Part shown: positions 1 through 11,039 of the stretch, piece after piece
Numbering within the stretch: the stretch's first letter is position 1
Layout: every line of letters starts with the position of its first letter
NCBI RefSeq assembly: GCF_964656455.1
Contig: NC_135726.1
Coordinates: 18,983,168 to 19,047,167, forward strand
Reading direction: 5' to 3'
DNA: 64,000 nt
From: Halichoerus grypus
Lineage: Eukaryota; Chordata; Mammalia; Carnivora; Phocidae
Notes under the pieces: generated by a model
Database searches by the model: none
Told to the model about the DNA's origin: nothing
Seen by the model: the letters and a program-made list of their open reading frames with translations, nothing else
Made by a program: the position numbers and the translations under genes

Positions 1-629
1 AAAGCGAGAGAAGGTGCGGCGGGGCCGCCCCCTCTCCCACCGTTGGTGCGGAGATAAGCCAGCCCGGCAGGCACCGAAGCGGGGGCACGGCCCGGGTGAC
101 CCGCCCGTCGGAGGGTCAAACTTCCTGGCTCAAGGGTGGGGGTGGGTTCTAGCTTCAAACTCCACAAAGCCGGGAGCCCCTTCCCTCTTCCACCCGGGCC
201 GAAAGTGCGTCTTAGTTTCCCCTTCTTAGGTGGGTTGTTCAGGGGTCCCGAAACCAAGGGCGCGGGACGGGGAAGGCTGTCTTATGCCGCCCACACGGGG
301 TGGACGCTCCGGGAGACCTTCGCTTCCTCCGTGGCCCGAGGGCGTGCTCAGGGGCAGCCTTGGCCGGGACGGGGGTGCGGGGGCCGGGGGCGGGAGTCTG
401 GGGATCCCGTTTGGAGCGCGCTGCGGTTCGGCTTCGGACCGCCCGTCCGCCCTCCCGGCGCGCCAAGGCTAAGCGCGGAGCGCCCCGGGTGTGTGCGTGC
501 GCCGGGGCCGCCGCAGAGCTCGGGGGAGGGGGCCGGGACCCCCTTCCCGCCCCTCCCCAGCACCGCCCCCGGCCCAACGCCCCTTACTCGGCTTAGCCGC
601 CTCGCTCCGCTCCGCGCGCCGCAGTGCCG

Positions 630-775
630 GCTCCAGCTTCGGCTCCAGCTCGGGTTCCCGCTCTGGCTCCGGCTCCGGCTCTGGCTCCGGCTGTGGCTCC
701 AGCTCTGGCTCCGGCTCCGGCTCCGGCTCCGGCTCCCACTCGCGCTCCTGCTCCTGCTCTGGTTCCCGCTCGGAT
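630..775. repeat. Imperfect (GGCTCC)n GC-rich hexanucleotide array
   Basis: A run of degenerate six-base units of the form GGCTCC, GGCTCT and GGCTCG fills this part of the CpG island. Both strands read as dipeptide-like frames (Gly-Ser on one, Glu-Pro on the other), which explains the long spurious open frames. The units drift at single positions, as expected of an old, partly stabilised microsatellite. Confidence 0.8.
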
Positions 776-790
776 GCCTCTGCGCTCTGG

Positions 791-803
791 CTCGGGCTCG
801 GGT

Positions 804-848
<45 letters not shown>

Positions 849-856
849 AGCTCGGG
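791..856. repeat. (CTCGGG)11 hexanucleotide repeat
   Basis: Eleven consecutive six-base units run head to tail. Only two are interrupted: TTCGGG at 803-808 and CTCGAG at 845-850. The plus strand carries a GGG run every six bases, a pattern that can form G-quadruplexes. The array lies in a CpG island, probably close to the first exon of BEAN1. Confidence 0.9.
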
Positions 857-1284
857 CGTCGCGGGGGGCGCGCCGCTCCGCCTCGGCCTGCTCGGCGCGC
901 AGGGGCGGGGCGGGCGGGGCGGGGCCGGGCCGGGCCGAGCGGACTTGCTGCCCGCGATCCCCAGTAGAGGCGGCGGCGGCTTCTCAGCCCCAGTCCCAGC
1001 CCTGCCCTGCCGCAGCCCCGCCCGCCTGCCCGTCGGCCCTGCGCCTCCGCCCAAGCCACAGCCGTCCGCTCCCGGGCCCCCCTAGGCGGCGCGCCTCCTC
1101 GGCTTCAGCAGTGCTGTGTGGCGGCTTCGAGGCTTCGGCAGCTCTGGGCCGCCGCCGGGGTCATCCCTGAGACTGGGGGGACGCGGGAGGGGGTGGGTCG
1201 AGCCGCGCCCCTCTGCGCACAGCCAGCTCGTCACCCACACAACAGCAGGCGCGGCGGGGAGGCCCAGAGATGCAGGGTGCCCAG

Positions 1285-1410
1285 CGCGCCAGACGGACAG
1301 GCATGTGTAGAGAATGACATACGGACAGGCGGGAGCAGAGACGGACAGACAGACGTGTGCAGAGAAGGGTAGACAACGATATGTGCAGGGAAGGACAGCC
1401 AGGCAGTTTG
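1285..1410. repeat. Degenerate GACGGACAG / GTGTGCAGAGAAGG minisatellite-like stretch
   Basis: The motif A(C/T)GGACAG recurs near 1291, 1320 and 1341, and TGTG(C/T)AG(A/G)GAA recurs near 1306, 1356 and 1382. This gives a loose period of about 25-50 bases just outside the CpG island. The copies are too divergent to define a clean unit. Confidence 0.45.
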
Positions 1411-3040
1411 GTCAGAGGCAAAACTGGGCACTTGGGGGGGGAGGGGGGAACCCTGTCATGGCCACTGGGAGGGGCAGCCTAGGCTGGCAGGGCCTCCGCT
1501 CCCAGTTGCCAGCAGGTGAGTTCTGGGGCATGTTGGGATGTCAGCTAGGCCTAGCTGAAGCCTTCCTCTCCTGAGCCGTCAGCTTGCCCGTTTCCTTCAC
1601 TCCTCGCCGCACCCCGTGCCCTCTCTACCCTACTCCCCGCAAACCCCAGGCACAGAGCTTGGCCCCGGCAGATGGACCTGCTCTGTCTACACCCTACTTT
1701 GGGGCCTTGGACAAGTCCAGCTCATTCCCCAGGCCTCCCTTACTTCATTACGATAGAACTTCTGTTTATTGCCCCCCTGCTACGTTGTGGTGCTCTCCGG
1801 TTATTTATGTCTCCCCTGCTTGACTGGGAAGGAAATCCTTGGGGTCCTGCACGGAGCCTGCCCTCTAAATTTGATGAATGAATTGATGTTATACTTCTTT
1901 GATGACTCTCTCCTAACTCCCATTTGGTTGATGGAGGCTAGAAAGTGGGTCTAAAAAACAAAACATAAGGACAAAGAGCTAAAAATGTTTATGATAAAAC
2001 TCGGAGAAGGGGAGGAGCCATGGGATGGGATGGCTCCAAAGAGAAGCAAGGCCCCACTGTGGGTACTGTGGGAGGGTGGGGACAGAGTAGGCTCTGGTGG
2101 AGAAAACAAACCTGACTCCCAGTTGTGCTGCTCATTTTGTCTTGGGTATCCCTGGGTGGGGGGAGGGCACGGGCACCTGTATAATCCAGGGCTTTGGAAT
2201 GTGAGGACAATTCCCAGCCTTCTTTGGTAGTTGTTCATTCTGGGCCCTGCCTCCTCTACTGCCTCCCGCCAACCCCCCAACAGGAGAGGGTGGGACCTGG
2301 GCTGGGGATTCCAGCTCCATTTGGGGCCCTTATGGGGGCGTATGTGGTATGTGGGGAATGGGACCAGAATAAAGGGAAACATCTTTGAGAGTCCTAAGAA
2401 AGGGGAACTGAGAGTCCCTTTGTCCAACCCCATGCATTTATTTTATGGATGAATACATAAAGAGAAAGGAGGGGACAGGCCAGGGCCAGAGAGCTAAGAT
2501 TGGAGGCTCTAGGACTCCTAGGCCAGGGCTGTGCCCACTGCACAACACCAATGAGGTGACCTTGACCTCCCTGAGCAGACACCTTGCAGGTGATCCTTGC
2601 AGGATGGATATTCTGGATGTTAGTGGTTTTACCTGTAAGCTGTCCAGTTTGGCAAGACCGTGTGTATGTGTTCTGTGGGGTGGCACTTTGAGAACTTGTG
2701 GAAGGCTCTAACCCTTAAGAGTTCATCTAGGGAAATGAACTCCGCCCTCCCTTTGAACATCAGTGGTCTGACAAATCTGGCTTGTTCTTCACACTGGAAC
2801 CCAGAACTGGTTTCCACTGGGCCTAGTGGTGTTGAGTCTAGCTTCGGGGAGTTGAACTGTGTCCATCTGCCTATCTATCTGTCCATCCACAAATACACGT
2901 TAGCATGGGACACTTGTGAAACATCAAAAGGCAAAAGAAGAACATAGAAAGTGGTCCCTGCTACTGCTGAGGCTTCTTTTTCTTTCCTTGTCATTGTAGA
3001 ACTCTACAAGTGTCCTTAAGTGGAGTGAGCTTGCTCACTG
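1411..3040. other. Intergenic sequence, no gene seen
   Basis: This flank of the CpG island has no coding exon that I can support. A strong plus-strand splice donor (CAG then GTGAGT) occurs at 1516 and is discussed as a finding. The rest looks like unique or very old sequence. Confidence 0.6.
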
Positions 3041-3044
3041 TCTC

Positions 3045-3250
3045 TCTTCTCCTATCTCACATCACACTTTTAATGGCTGCCTAGCATTGCATCAGATGGT
3101 TGTACTATACCTTATTTAGCTAATCCTCTATTGCTGGGTGATTAGTTTGTTTCCAGTTTTTCACATGTCGAGACAACGCTGTGAAGAACATTCTCATGGG
3201 TGAGTTAGTGCATGTCCATGATTATTCTTTATGTTCATAGATTTTTGAGG
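3045..3250 (-). mobile_element. L1 3'-end remnant
   Basis: The text 'ttttaatggctgcctagca' followed by an 'attgctgggtgattagtttg'-like segment resembles the reverse complement of the 3' end of old L1 elements. It is short and heavily diverged. Confidence 0.4.
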
Positions 3251-6140
3251 TTTTCTTCTAGATGGGGTCAGACTTGGAGGAGGGGGCATCTCCTGGGCAC
3301 CAAGGAAGCATGGTGGTGTTTAGGGGCTGCCTGACCAAGAGCAGGGTGGAGGCGGGGTAGGGAGGCTGGAGGAGGAGACTTCCAGAGGTCACACAGTGAC
3401 AGTGAGGTGCCCCGAGAGTCCTCAAGCGCCAGGCTATGGGGATTTGCCCTAGAGAGTGCTCTGTACTACTGCCATCATTCGTAGGGTATGGTCAACTTCC
3501 AATTCTATTGTTGGGGAGAATCTTCTGATACTAGGGGTGAGGAGGGGAGGGGGAAAGTCAATCAGGGTGGGTCTGGCTTCTGGGCTATTTGTCTGAAAAT
3601 CCATTAGACCTTCCGGGAAGGTTACCTGTTGCTAGTATATCCCTTATACAGAATTATGTCAAAAGCATCTTACCAGCCTTGAATTACATTACAAAGGGCC
3701 CTGCTCCCCAGATTGCCTTGGTTTTGGGGTGGAGAGCACACCATGCTCCAAAAAGGGAAGGTGGGAAGGGAGGGAAACCTATCCCACCAGGTTTTCCAAG
3801 CCTTTTCCTCTTTCCCTCCGATTCTTGTTAAAGGTTTCCTCTTGACTGTGTCTTGGTGGTGTTAGGAGAGATGAAGGAAGGGGCCTGGGTCCCTGCTCCA
3901 TGAGGGGTGGGGGCTGGGAGCAGGGCTTTTCTAGGGCCCAGGAGCTGGCAAGCTCAGGTGCAGGTGCTGAGGTGCAGAGCTATCTGCCAAACCTGAAGCA
4001 GCTCCTGTCTGCTGAGAGCTTGGAGGAGTCTGCACTGTCGCCCCACTTCACAGATGAGGAAACTGAGGCACTCTGAATTCAAGTGACTTTCCAGAGTTCC
4101 ACACCTCATTAAACCACACCCAGTAAGATGCTGAAGCACTTTAAAATAGGCCAAAAAAGATTACCAGGTATCTTTTAAATTGAATATTGGGTGTTACCTC
4201 ACCTGTGGTTATCTGTTTCTATGGGAGTTTGTGCCTCTCATGGTCTCTGAGCTATTTTCCTGTTTCATTAGTTGAAGAAAACTGATTGAAATGCAGAATA
4301 TTCTTGGCTACTGAGATGCACATGAGTATTGTCAGGTGGGGTCAATTGATATCTTAGGGGTGGCCTAAAAGCTATACACGTGGCTGTGCTTTGGATTCAC
4401 GTTTGAATTATGTATAATCTCTTACTGGTTCCCTCATTGATTAATGCGCTAAAGTCTTTGATGAATGTTAATTTACGTTTGTATAACAGTCATGATTTTA
4501 TCCTTTAAAAAAATGTATCTTTTATCTGTAGTAAGCTTGGAATTGTATCCAAATGGGTCTTATACCAGTGCTTTGTCTTTAATTGGAGGCACCAGGGCCT
4601 TGGGCCCTCAGAAGAGAGGGAAATCAGCATAGGCTGGGTCTATCCTCGAGAGCTTTCTGGAAGAGGGACTTTGAGAGAAGGGAAAGGATTTATAGACGAA
4701 GGCTTTCCAGGACAGAGGGCAGGGCCTGGGATCAGGAAGGAGTAGGCAGGCTGGTAAAGGGGCCTGTCTGAATGAAGGGTGGACTGTGGGGTGCCAGGTC
4801 CGGCAGGGGGATGGAGGTGAGATCCCAGGTAAAGGAAGCTATGCCTGATGCTGTAGGCAGCAGAGCCTCCATAGGCTCCTGAAGGAGGAAGGGACTTAAG
4901 GAAATGGACATGTTAAGAAGGCTGGTCTCTGGGTTCCTAAACTCTTCTGGGGATTTAATAGGCCTTGACCACCCTTTCTCCTGGCTGGAGGGGCTGGGGT
5001 GGGCTGTCCCTCTCTGTCTCCCCTTAGGAGGAAAGCCGCCTTTCTAGGCCCCTGAGAGAGGTCTCCAGGTGCTGAGATGTAAAAGGCAGCCCCTCCTCTG
5101 GGGGACTTCATTCTGGGCCTGCTTGAAGATTTGTATTCAGGGTAGAGCTTATTTCAGGGTAAACTGACTCTGGAGTGAGCAGGGTCTGCATACAGACCTT
5201 TCTGCTGCTGCTGACAGCCCAGTCATGACGTGTCTTCGTGGAGACCAGCCCGTCTGTTAGCCACACTGCGTGCATTATTTTCACTCCAGTGTTCTGTAGA
5301 GGGGGACAATGTTTTCTTATTTTTCATGTACAGCAAAGAGGTTTATGGAGGTCAAGTAACTTGCTCAATTGTCACATAACTAATTAGGGGTAGAACTCAG
5401 ATTTGCACCTAAGCCTGCTGCCCCAAAACAAGTAAAGCCAAAATAATCATGGTCTCTCCTTTGTAGGGCTCACTGCCTAGAGAGGGTGACCGACATTAAC
5501 CACTGAGTCACAGAGACGGAGGTAAAGTTGCAGTGATGAGACATGCCACAAGGAAACGTGAGACGGTGTTACAGGAGGTATGACCTTGTGAGGGTGTGGG
5601 ATGAGGCAGGAGAAGTGGGCAGAGGTCAGGATTGCTTTTGATCCTAAGAGTAATGGAAGGCATTAGAATGATTTAAACAATATTGGAGGAGTGGTGGTGG
5701 CATAACCAGACCTGCATTTTGAAACGACAGCTTTATTGGCAGTGTGGAGATGGTTGGGGGGGCAAGACAGAATGGGGGCGGGAAGGCCAGGGAGGTGGTG
5801 ATCACCCTGGCCCAGGAGAGAAGTGACCGTGGCCCTGGAGATGGAGGGAGATGGACCAGTTGGCAAGAGTTGTCAGAGGTCAAGCCAACAGGACTTGGTG
5901 ATGTCTTGAGTATGGGGGTTGAGGGAGTAGATAGAGTCAAAGATCATCCCTGGATTTCTAGTTGGGCAGCTGGATGGTGGTGTTGCCAGTCACTGAGGAG
6001 CAGAACACTGGAAGTTTGGGGAAGATGAATATGAATTTGATTTTATGCATGTTGAATTTCAGGAGTTGTTGGCAGGCAGTAGAACTCTGACAGGAGTCTG
6101 GGCCACAAAGACGACCTGAGGACTGAACCCTAGGCTTAGA
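3251..6140. other. Intergenic sequence with ancient SINE/LINE remnants
   Basis: There is no gene. A MIR-like core ('acagatgaggaaactgaggc') lies at about 4050-4140, and a second MIR-like stretch at about 5335-5420 (tissue-neutral 'caagtaacttgctca'). From about 5500 to 6130 the sequence resembles a common old mammalian interspersed repeat that I cannot assign to a family. The rest shows nothing recognisable. Confidence 0.5.
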
Positions 6141-6149
6141 TGTGCAGGC

Positions 6150-6600
6150 ACTGGAATTGATTGACGCATCCATCTGTTTACCTATTCATGTATCCATCTA
6201 TCTTCCCATGAATCCATGTGTCCTTTCTCCCACCCTCCTATCATCTATCCATTTAGCCACTCATTCACCCATCTATCCTCTCACTTATCCACCTATCCCT
6301 CCTCCTACCTTCCTGTCCACCCATCCATCCATCATCTATCCAACCTTCTTCTCATTTATCCACCTCCCTATCCTCCCACCTATCCATTCTCCTACCTTCC
6401 TATCCATCCATCCATCCATCCATCATCCATCTAATTTTCCTCTCATCTATCCACCTCCCTGTCCTCCCACACATCCACTTATTCTTCCTCCTATTGATTT
6501 AGCCATCCATATACTCCCATTTATCCACCCATTTACCCAACTATCTACCCCATTTGCATCTATACACCCATGCATCCCATACATACTTATTGATGTCTCC
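6150..6600. repeat. (CATC/ATCC/TATC)n simple repeat, about 450 bp
   Basis: The plus strand is an imperfect tetranucleotide array of CCAT, CTAT and CACC units, including five near-perfect ATCC units around 6402-6424. The long open frame through it, rich in His, Pro, Ser and Tyr, is a product of the repeat and not a gene. Confidence 0.9.
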
Positions 6601-6928
6601 TACAGGTGTACCACTCTGCTGTGTACTGGTAAAAAAAAAAAATGATGTAGAAAAACCAAGTCCCTGCTCTTAAGGACTCACAATCTGTTAGGAGAGGCAG
6701 ATGTGTAAACCAATGGTCACAGAACAGTATATTTTCTGTGCTAGAAGTGCACAAAGGAAGGACACGTAACCCAATCTGAGGAGGTTAGAATAGGCTTTTT
6801 TGAGGTTGTGCTCCTTGAGTTGAGTTTAAAGTTCATTTAAACTGTCAGGGATGCAGTAACTTGGAATATTGGGAGCAAAGTTGAGTGAGTGAGCAGTGTG
6901 TTATAAGCGAAGACTGAAACAGCAGGTC

Positions 6929-7105
6929 CATAGTGTTTTCTTTCTTTCTTTTTTTTTAAAAAAGATTTTATTTATTTATTTGACAGAGAGAGTGAGCAAG
7001 CAGGAGCAGGGGGAGCAGGAGGGGGAGAAGCAGGCTCCTTGCTGAGCAAGGAGCTGGACACGGGACTTGATCCCAGGACTCTGGGGTCATCCCATAGCAT
7101 TTTCT
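6929..7105 (-). mobile_element. SINEC (carnivore tRNA-Lys SINE), 5'-truncated
   Basis: In reverse orientation the element starts with the T-rich tail copy, then the pyrimidine/GAGA stretch, then the body with 'ggctccttgctgagcaagga' and 'gatcccaggac'. The tRNA-like head is missing, so the element is 5'-truncated at about 7092. Near-perfect duplications of the target (catag..tttct) lie at 6929-6941 and 7093-7105. Confidence 0.85.
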
Positions 7106-7930
7106 AACACCAACAACCAATTGTCCAACTCCCCAGATACCAGCTGGGTGTCCAACAATTCAACTCAATTCTGATGCTAACTACCTGAGGTTCGCAGAGA
7201 CACCCCATAACTTAGGGGCTCAATACCACAAGACTGCTCACCACCCTAGATCCCAATCACAAGGCTACAATTTTGGCTCTAAATAGAGGTTTCCCTCAAT
7301 TGCCTCCTTGGGTTCAATAATTTGCTAAGAGAGTTCACAGAACTCAGGGAGACATTTTACTTATGTTTATCAGTTTATTACAAAGTATTCAACTTAGGAA
7401 CAGCTGGATGGAAGAGATGCATAGCACAAGCTTTTGGGGGGTTAGTGTGTGGTGTTTCCATGATCTCTCTGGGAACATCACCCTCCCAGCACTTTGACAT
7501 GTTCACTTATCAGGAAGCTCATCAATCTCATTGTTCAAGAGTTTTTAATAGCTTAATTTCCAGCCACCCCCTCTCCGCCCCCCGTCCTGCCCCTCCCTGC
7601 CCCACTCTTCCTCCTGTAGATCATTGGGTGGAGCTGAAAGTTCTACCACTTGGTCTTTTTGATGACCATACCTATTCTGAGGCTATGTAAGGGCCCCATC
7701 GGAAATCACCTCCTTAGCATAAACTTAGGTGTGATCAAAAGGGCTCATAATGAATAACAAAAGATTCTCCTAACACTTTTAGGAAATTCCAAGAATCTTA
7801 GGAACTCTGTACAAAACCCAATATAACAAAAGATGCTCCTATCACCCTTAACACCCTGTAGATTACAGGGGTTTTAGGAGCTTTGTGCCAGGAACCCGGC
7901 CAAAGATCAAATCTATTTCTTACTGTACCA
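7106..7930. mobile_element. Probable LTR-type retroelement remnant, family uncertain
   Basis: About 800 bp of non-coding sequence has the look of an old solo LTR: short poly-pyrimidine tracts, 'agagttcacagaactcaggg' near 7330, and 'aggagctttgtgccaggaac' near 7880. I recognise the style of mammalian ERV LTRs but cannot name the family or fix the ends. No retroviral gene is present. A similarity search against a repeat library would decide. Confidence 0.4.
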
Positions 7931-9780
7931 TAGCAGGTCATAAAGGCCTTGAATGACAGGCTAGGGCCTCAGGGGCCACATGAGGGTTTTCTGGAGGGGG
8001 TGACCTGATCAGTTTGGTGTTTTAGAAGATCTCTCTGACTACCTTGTGGAAGATGGGGTGGAGTATGTGTGTGCAGAGGGGATCAAATGATCCAGTCTCT
8101 GCAGAATGAGGACTTTGGCCAATGATGTGCTCTGGGTTCAGCCCCTGGGGTTGGCCAGGCCCCCACATTTGGTCTGGACCCAAACCCAATTCTCACTTCA
8201 CTTATTTGGCCAAGGGTGAACTCAAGGCAGCCAGGCTGCGGTTTGTGGCACGAGGAGGATTTAGGTATTCTCTGTTTTCCAGGGTGGCATACTGAACCCT
8301 CATACCATCTTTAGTTTTGTGGTGGTCCCTCTCCAGCTATGGCTGCTATGGGCTTTCATCAATTGCTCACTGGCTTCTCTGTCAAGGTCATTAGGAAGTA
8401 TCTCAGTTCCATGCCCCACTTTTCTGCCTCTACAATTTATATTCACAAAACCCATTAACTTCCTATCAGTCATGCCATGACGTTTCCTTTGGCCCCATGA
8501 AATCTCCATCCTGGTGGCTGACCACTGACACCTGACAGTGTTCATTCCAGGTGGAGATGCTATAATGAGTCAGATGTGGCTCTGGCCTTCAAAAAGCTTG
8601 CAGCAGGGATGAAAGATTGATCTGGGAGGGTCCCAGTGATCTGGACCAAGTAATGTCAGTGTGTGGAAGAGGAAACAGCTCAGGTTGCAGACTTGGGCAG
8701 ACCTGGGTTCAAGTCTTTGCTCTGCCACTCACTGGATTGTGACTCTGGGCAAGTCACTTTACTTCCTCCAAGCTTCAGTTTATCCATATGTGGAAGGAAA
8801 AAGAGACTATTTGCCTATCCAAATCTGGGCTTTTTGAGGTCCTAGAGTGGGGAACAGAGGAGCAGGTGGGAACCCAGAGGGACTCTGCCTCATGTCTCTG
8901 CACCTCTCTCCTCTTTCCCCATTATTCTATAAAAAGTCCACACTCCAGGTTGGGGGTGAGTTCATAGCACCTCACTTCTGGCCACAAGTGAAACTAACTG
9001 ACCATCTTTCAATGCCAAGTCCGCATTCCCAAGAGAGAATCTGATTGGCTGAGCCGCATTAGGTGTCTAATTCAGGTCCAATCAACTGTGACCAGAGGGG
9101 TGGGGGCATATAGCACAAACTTGGCAGCTAGCAGACAGACGTGTGCATAAGTAGCGGGTAGTTCTCAGAGAAAGTGGGGGATTTGTGAGTTGGACAAAAC
9201 TCCCAAAGGTGTCTCCTATGTCATCTCAGGTTTTTTTGGAAGATTGAATAGGATAATGAATGTAAACTTTTGGCAGTTTCTGGTATATACTATGGGCTGT
9301 ATAAATGGTAGCTGTTATCATTCATTCACTGCCTTGCTTAATAAGCATTACTGAGTGCCTGGTTTGTATTAGATCCTACGCTAAATGCTGAGGACAAAGC
9401 TTGAAAAATGAGAGTAATAAAAGTGAAACTATTCCACAGGGTTGTTGTCAGAGTTGAAAGGAATAGTACAAGCAGAATGTTTAGTACAGTTCCTGACACA
9501 TAGTGAAGTCTCAATAAATGTTGTCTACAAATGTTGAAGGTCTAATTGCAAAAGAGCAAAAAAAAAAAAATTGTATGGCTTTTCTATATGTTTTTTTTTT
9601 TTTGGTTCCCTAGCCACAGGACTGAGACATCTTTGGTTACAAAAATAGATTTCAGTGATCAAAATAATGACAGCTGCCAGACTGACAGTTTTCAGTGGTG
9701 CATTTGAGTCTCATTTAAAAGTTTAGAAAAATAACATTGGCATCTTCTGAACTTAAAGAACTTAAATTATTAACTAATTA
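7931..9780. other. Intergenic sequence with MIR remnants
   Basis: MIR-like segments lie at about 8665-8785 ('gacctgggttcaagtctttg', reverse orientation) and about 9430-9530 (ending in a 'ctcaataaatg'-type tail). Poly-A and poly-T runs occur at 9560-9605. There is no gene. Confidence 0.5.
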
Positions 9781-9784
9781 CTGA

Positions 9785-10235
9785 CTAAGTTAAAAAGAGC
9801 CATGTGCAACCTGTGATTGTCTTTATTTTCCTGACCAAGAATGGATCAACCTGTCCATCTACAGGAGAATAAATTGTGGATAGCCACATGATGGAATATA
9901 GCAATGAGAATAAACATACTATAGCTACAAGAAATGTATGGGCAACTGACAAACAGGGTTGAGCGAGAGAAGCCAGACACTGAATGATTCTATTTATATA
10001 ATGCTCCAAAATAAGAAAAGCACATCTATGGTGTTAGAAGTCTGGGCAGTTTGCCCTTGGTGAGGTATTGGCTAGGAGGGGGTTTTAGGTGTGCTGGTAA
10101 TGCTGTTTCTTGATCTCAGTGCTGGGTACACAGGCGTATTTTGTTTGTGAAAATTCACTGAATAGTACACTGATGTGCATTTTAATGTACGTATATTATA
10201 CTTTGAGAAAAAGTCTTAAAAAAAGCAAAAGAGTG
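9785..10235 (+). mobile_element. L1 (M-type) 3'-end fragment
   Basis: This region matches the sense 3' end of old L1 elements in order: a 'ccatctacaggagaataaat'-like segment, 'atggaatatagcaatgagaa', 'agaagccagacactgaatga', a 'tatttatataatgctcca'-like segment, then an A-rich tail near 10210-10235. It encodes nothing intact. Confidence 0.7.
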
Positions 10236-10598
10236 CCCCATTTTTTTGTGCATCTGCCCGGTTGAAGCAGTCTAGGCTGCTCCCAGCTGGAAGGTGGAGG
10301 AGAGATTGGGATTTCAGGCAAAGGGGTAAAGGGAAGGAGCTAATATCTGTTCAGTCCATCAGTCAACTTTCTTTCTGTGCTTAGTAACAAATATAGTTTC
10401 ACTTCTTCTAAACAACTTTTTTTTTCTTTTTGTTTATTTTTAGATATCCCTTGAATATTGTGACTCTTACAACAGAGGGTGCTTCCCTCCAGTGGTTGTT
10501 ACTTATAGTCAATTTTTGGGGTCCACCTCTGGGAAATGCAGGGATTGTGTCTTTCAGTGCCATCCTGAGCTTTTTCTTTTATTTCTTATCCTTATTTT

Positions 10599-10760
10599 TC
10601 CTTTGTCCCAATTCACTCACTTATTTTAAAAAAATTGTAATGCATGTGTTTCTCTTGTCCTGATTCACTCACTTATTTAAAAAAATTGAGATGTGTGTAT
10701 ATTTCCTTTGCTCCTAGTTACTCACTTGTTAGAGAAAACATTATACGTAGTATGTGTGTG
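10599..10760. repeat. Three-copy tandem repeat, unit about 52 bp
   Basis: The segment 'attcactcacttattt' plus its A-rich and GT-rich flanks is repeated three times, starting near 10601, 10652 and 10705. The first two copies are most alike (both contain ATTCACTCACTTATTT). The third has diverged (GTTACTCACTTGTTAG). Confidence 0.75.
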
Positions 10761-11039
10761 TTTTTAAGTGGCTTTGATTCTCTTTGGAAGAAGATGGTGT
10801 ATGAATAAACCAGTGGAGCAGAAAACATTTATGGAAAACCTGCCTATGTGTCAGGCATTTCTACCACCCGTTTAGAGGATAGTTACAGGGGAGAGATGTG
10901 GTGCAGGAGGGGCTGGCCTGGCACATAGTAGGTGCCTGTTGCATTTGTGAGGCGTTTGCCAGTGGGAGGTAGGGCTGGAACACAGGGGATTGCGTGAGGC
11001 CTTTGCTCTAAGTTCTGGAAAGCACAGAGAAGTTAACTC

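Larger units (their letters stand above)
1..1260. promoter_or_regulatory. CpG island, probable BEAN1 promoter region
   Basis: The sequence is very GC-rich and dense in CpG, with several GC boxes (GGGGCGG-like around 900-930), in sharp contrast to the AT-richer DNA that follows. There is no obvious TATA box. In other mammals the next gene downstream of CDH5, in the same orientation and about 22 kb away, is BEAN1. The island lies about 22 kb from the CDH5 3' end, so it most likely holds the BEAN1 promoter and first (non-coding) exon, with transcription leftwards out of the window. This is an inference from synteny. No BEAN1 protein sequence is visible here. A possible minus-strand splice donor (gtaagg) lies at 587-582. 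The long reading frames across the island are products of GC-rich low-complexity sequence. Confidence 0.6.

Noticed and set aside
136..1170. 344-codon plus-strand frame and a 196-codon minus-strand frame (1059-469) across the CpG island
   Set aside because: Both are built from hexanucleotide repeats and GC-rich sequence (runs of Arg/Ala, Leu-Arg, Glu-Pro or Gly-Ser). Every frame on both strands is open here, there is no protein-like composition, and BEAN1 protein does not contain such runs.
6142..6645. 167-codon His/Pro/Ser/Tyr-rich frame
   Set aside because: It is translation of the tetranucleotide simple repeat.
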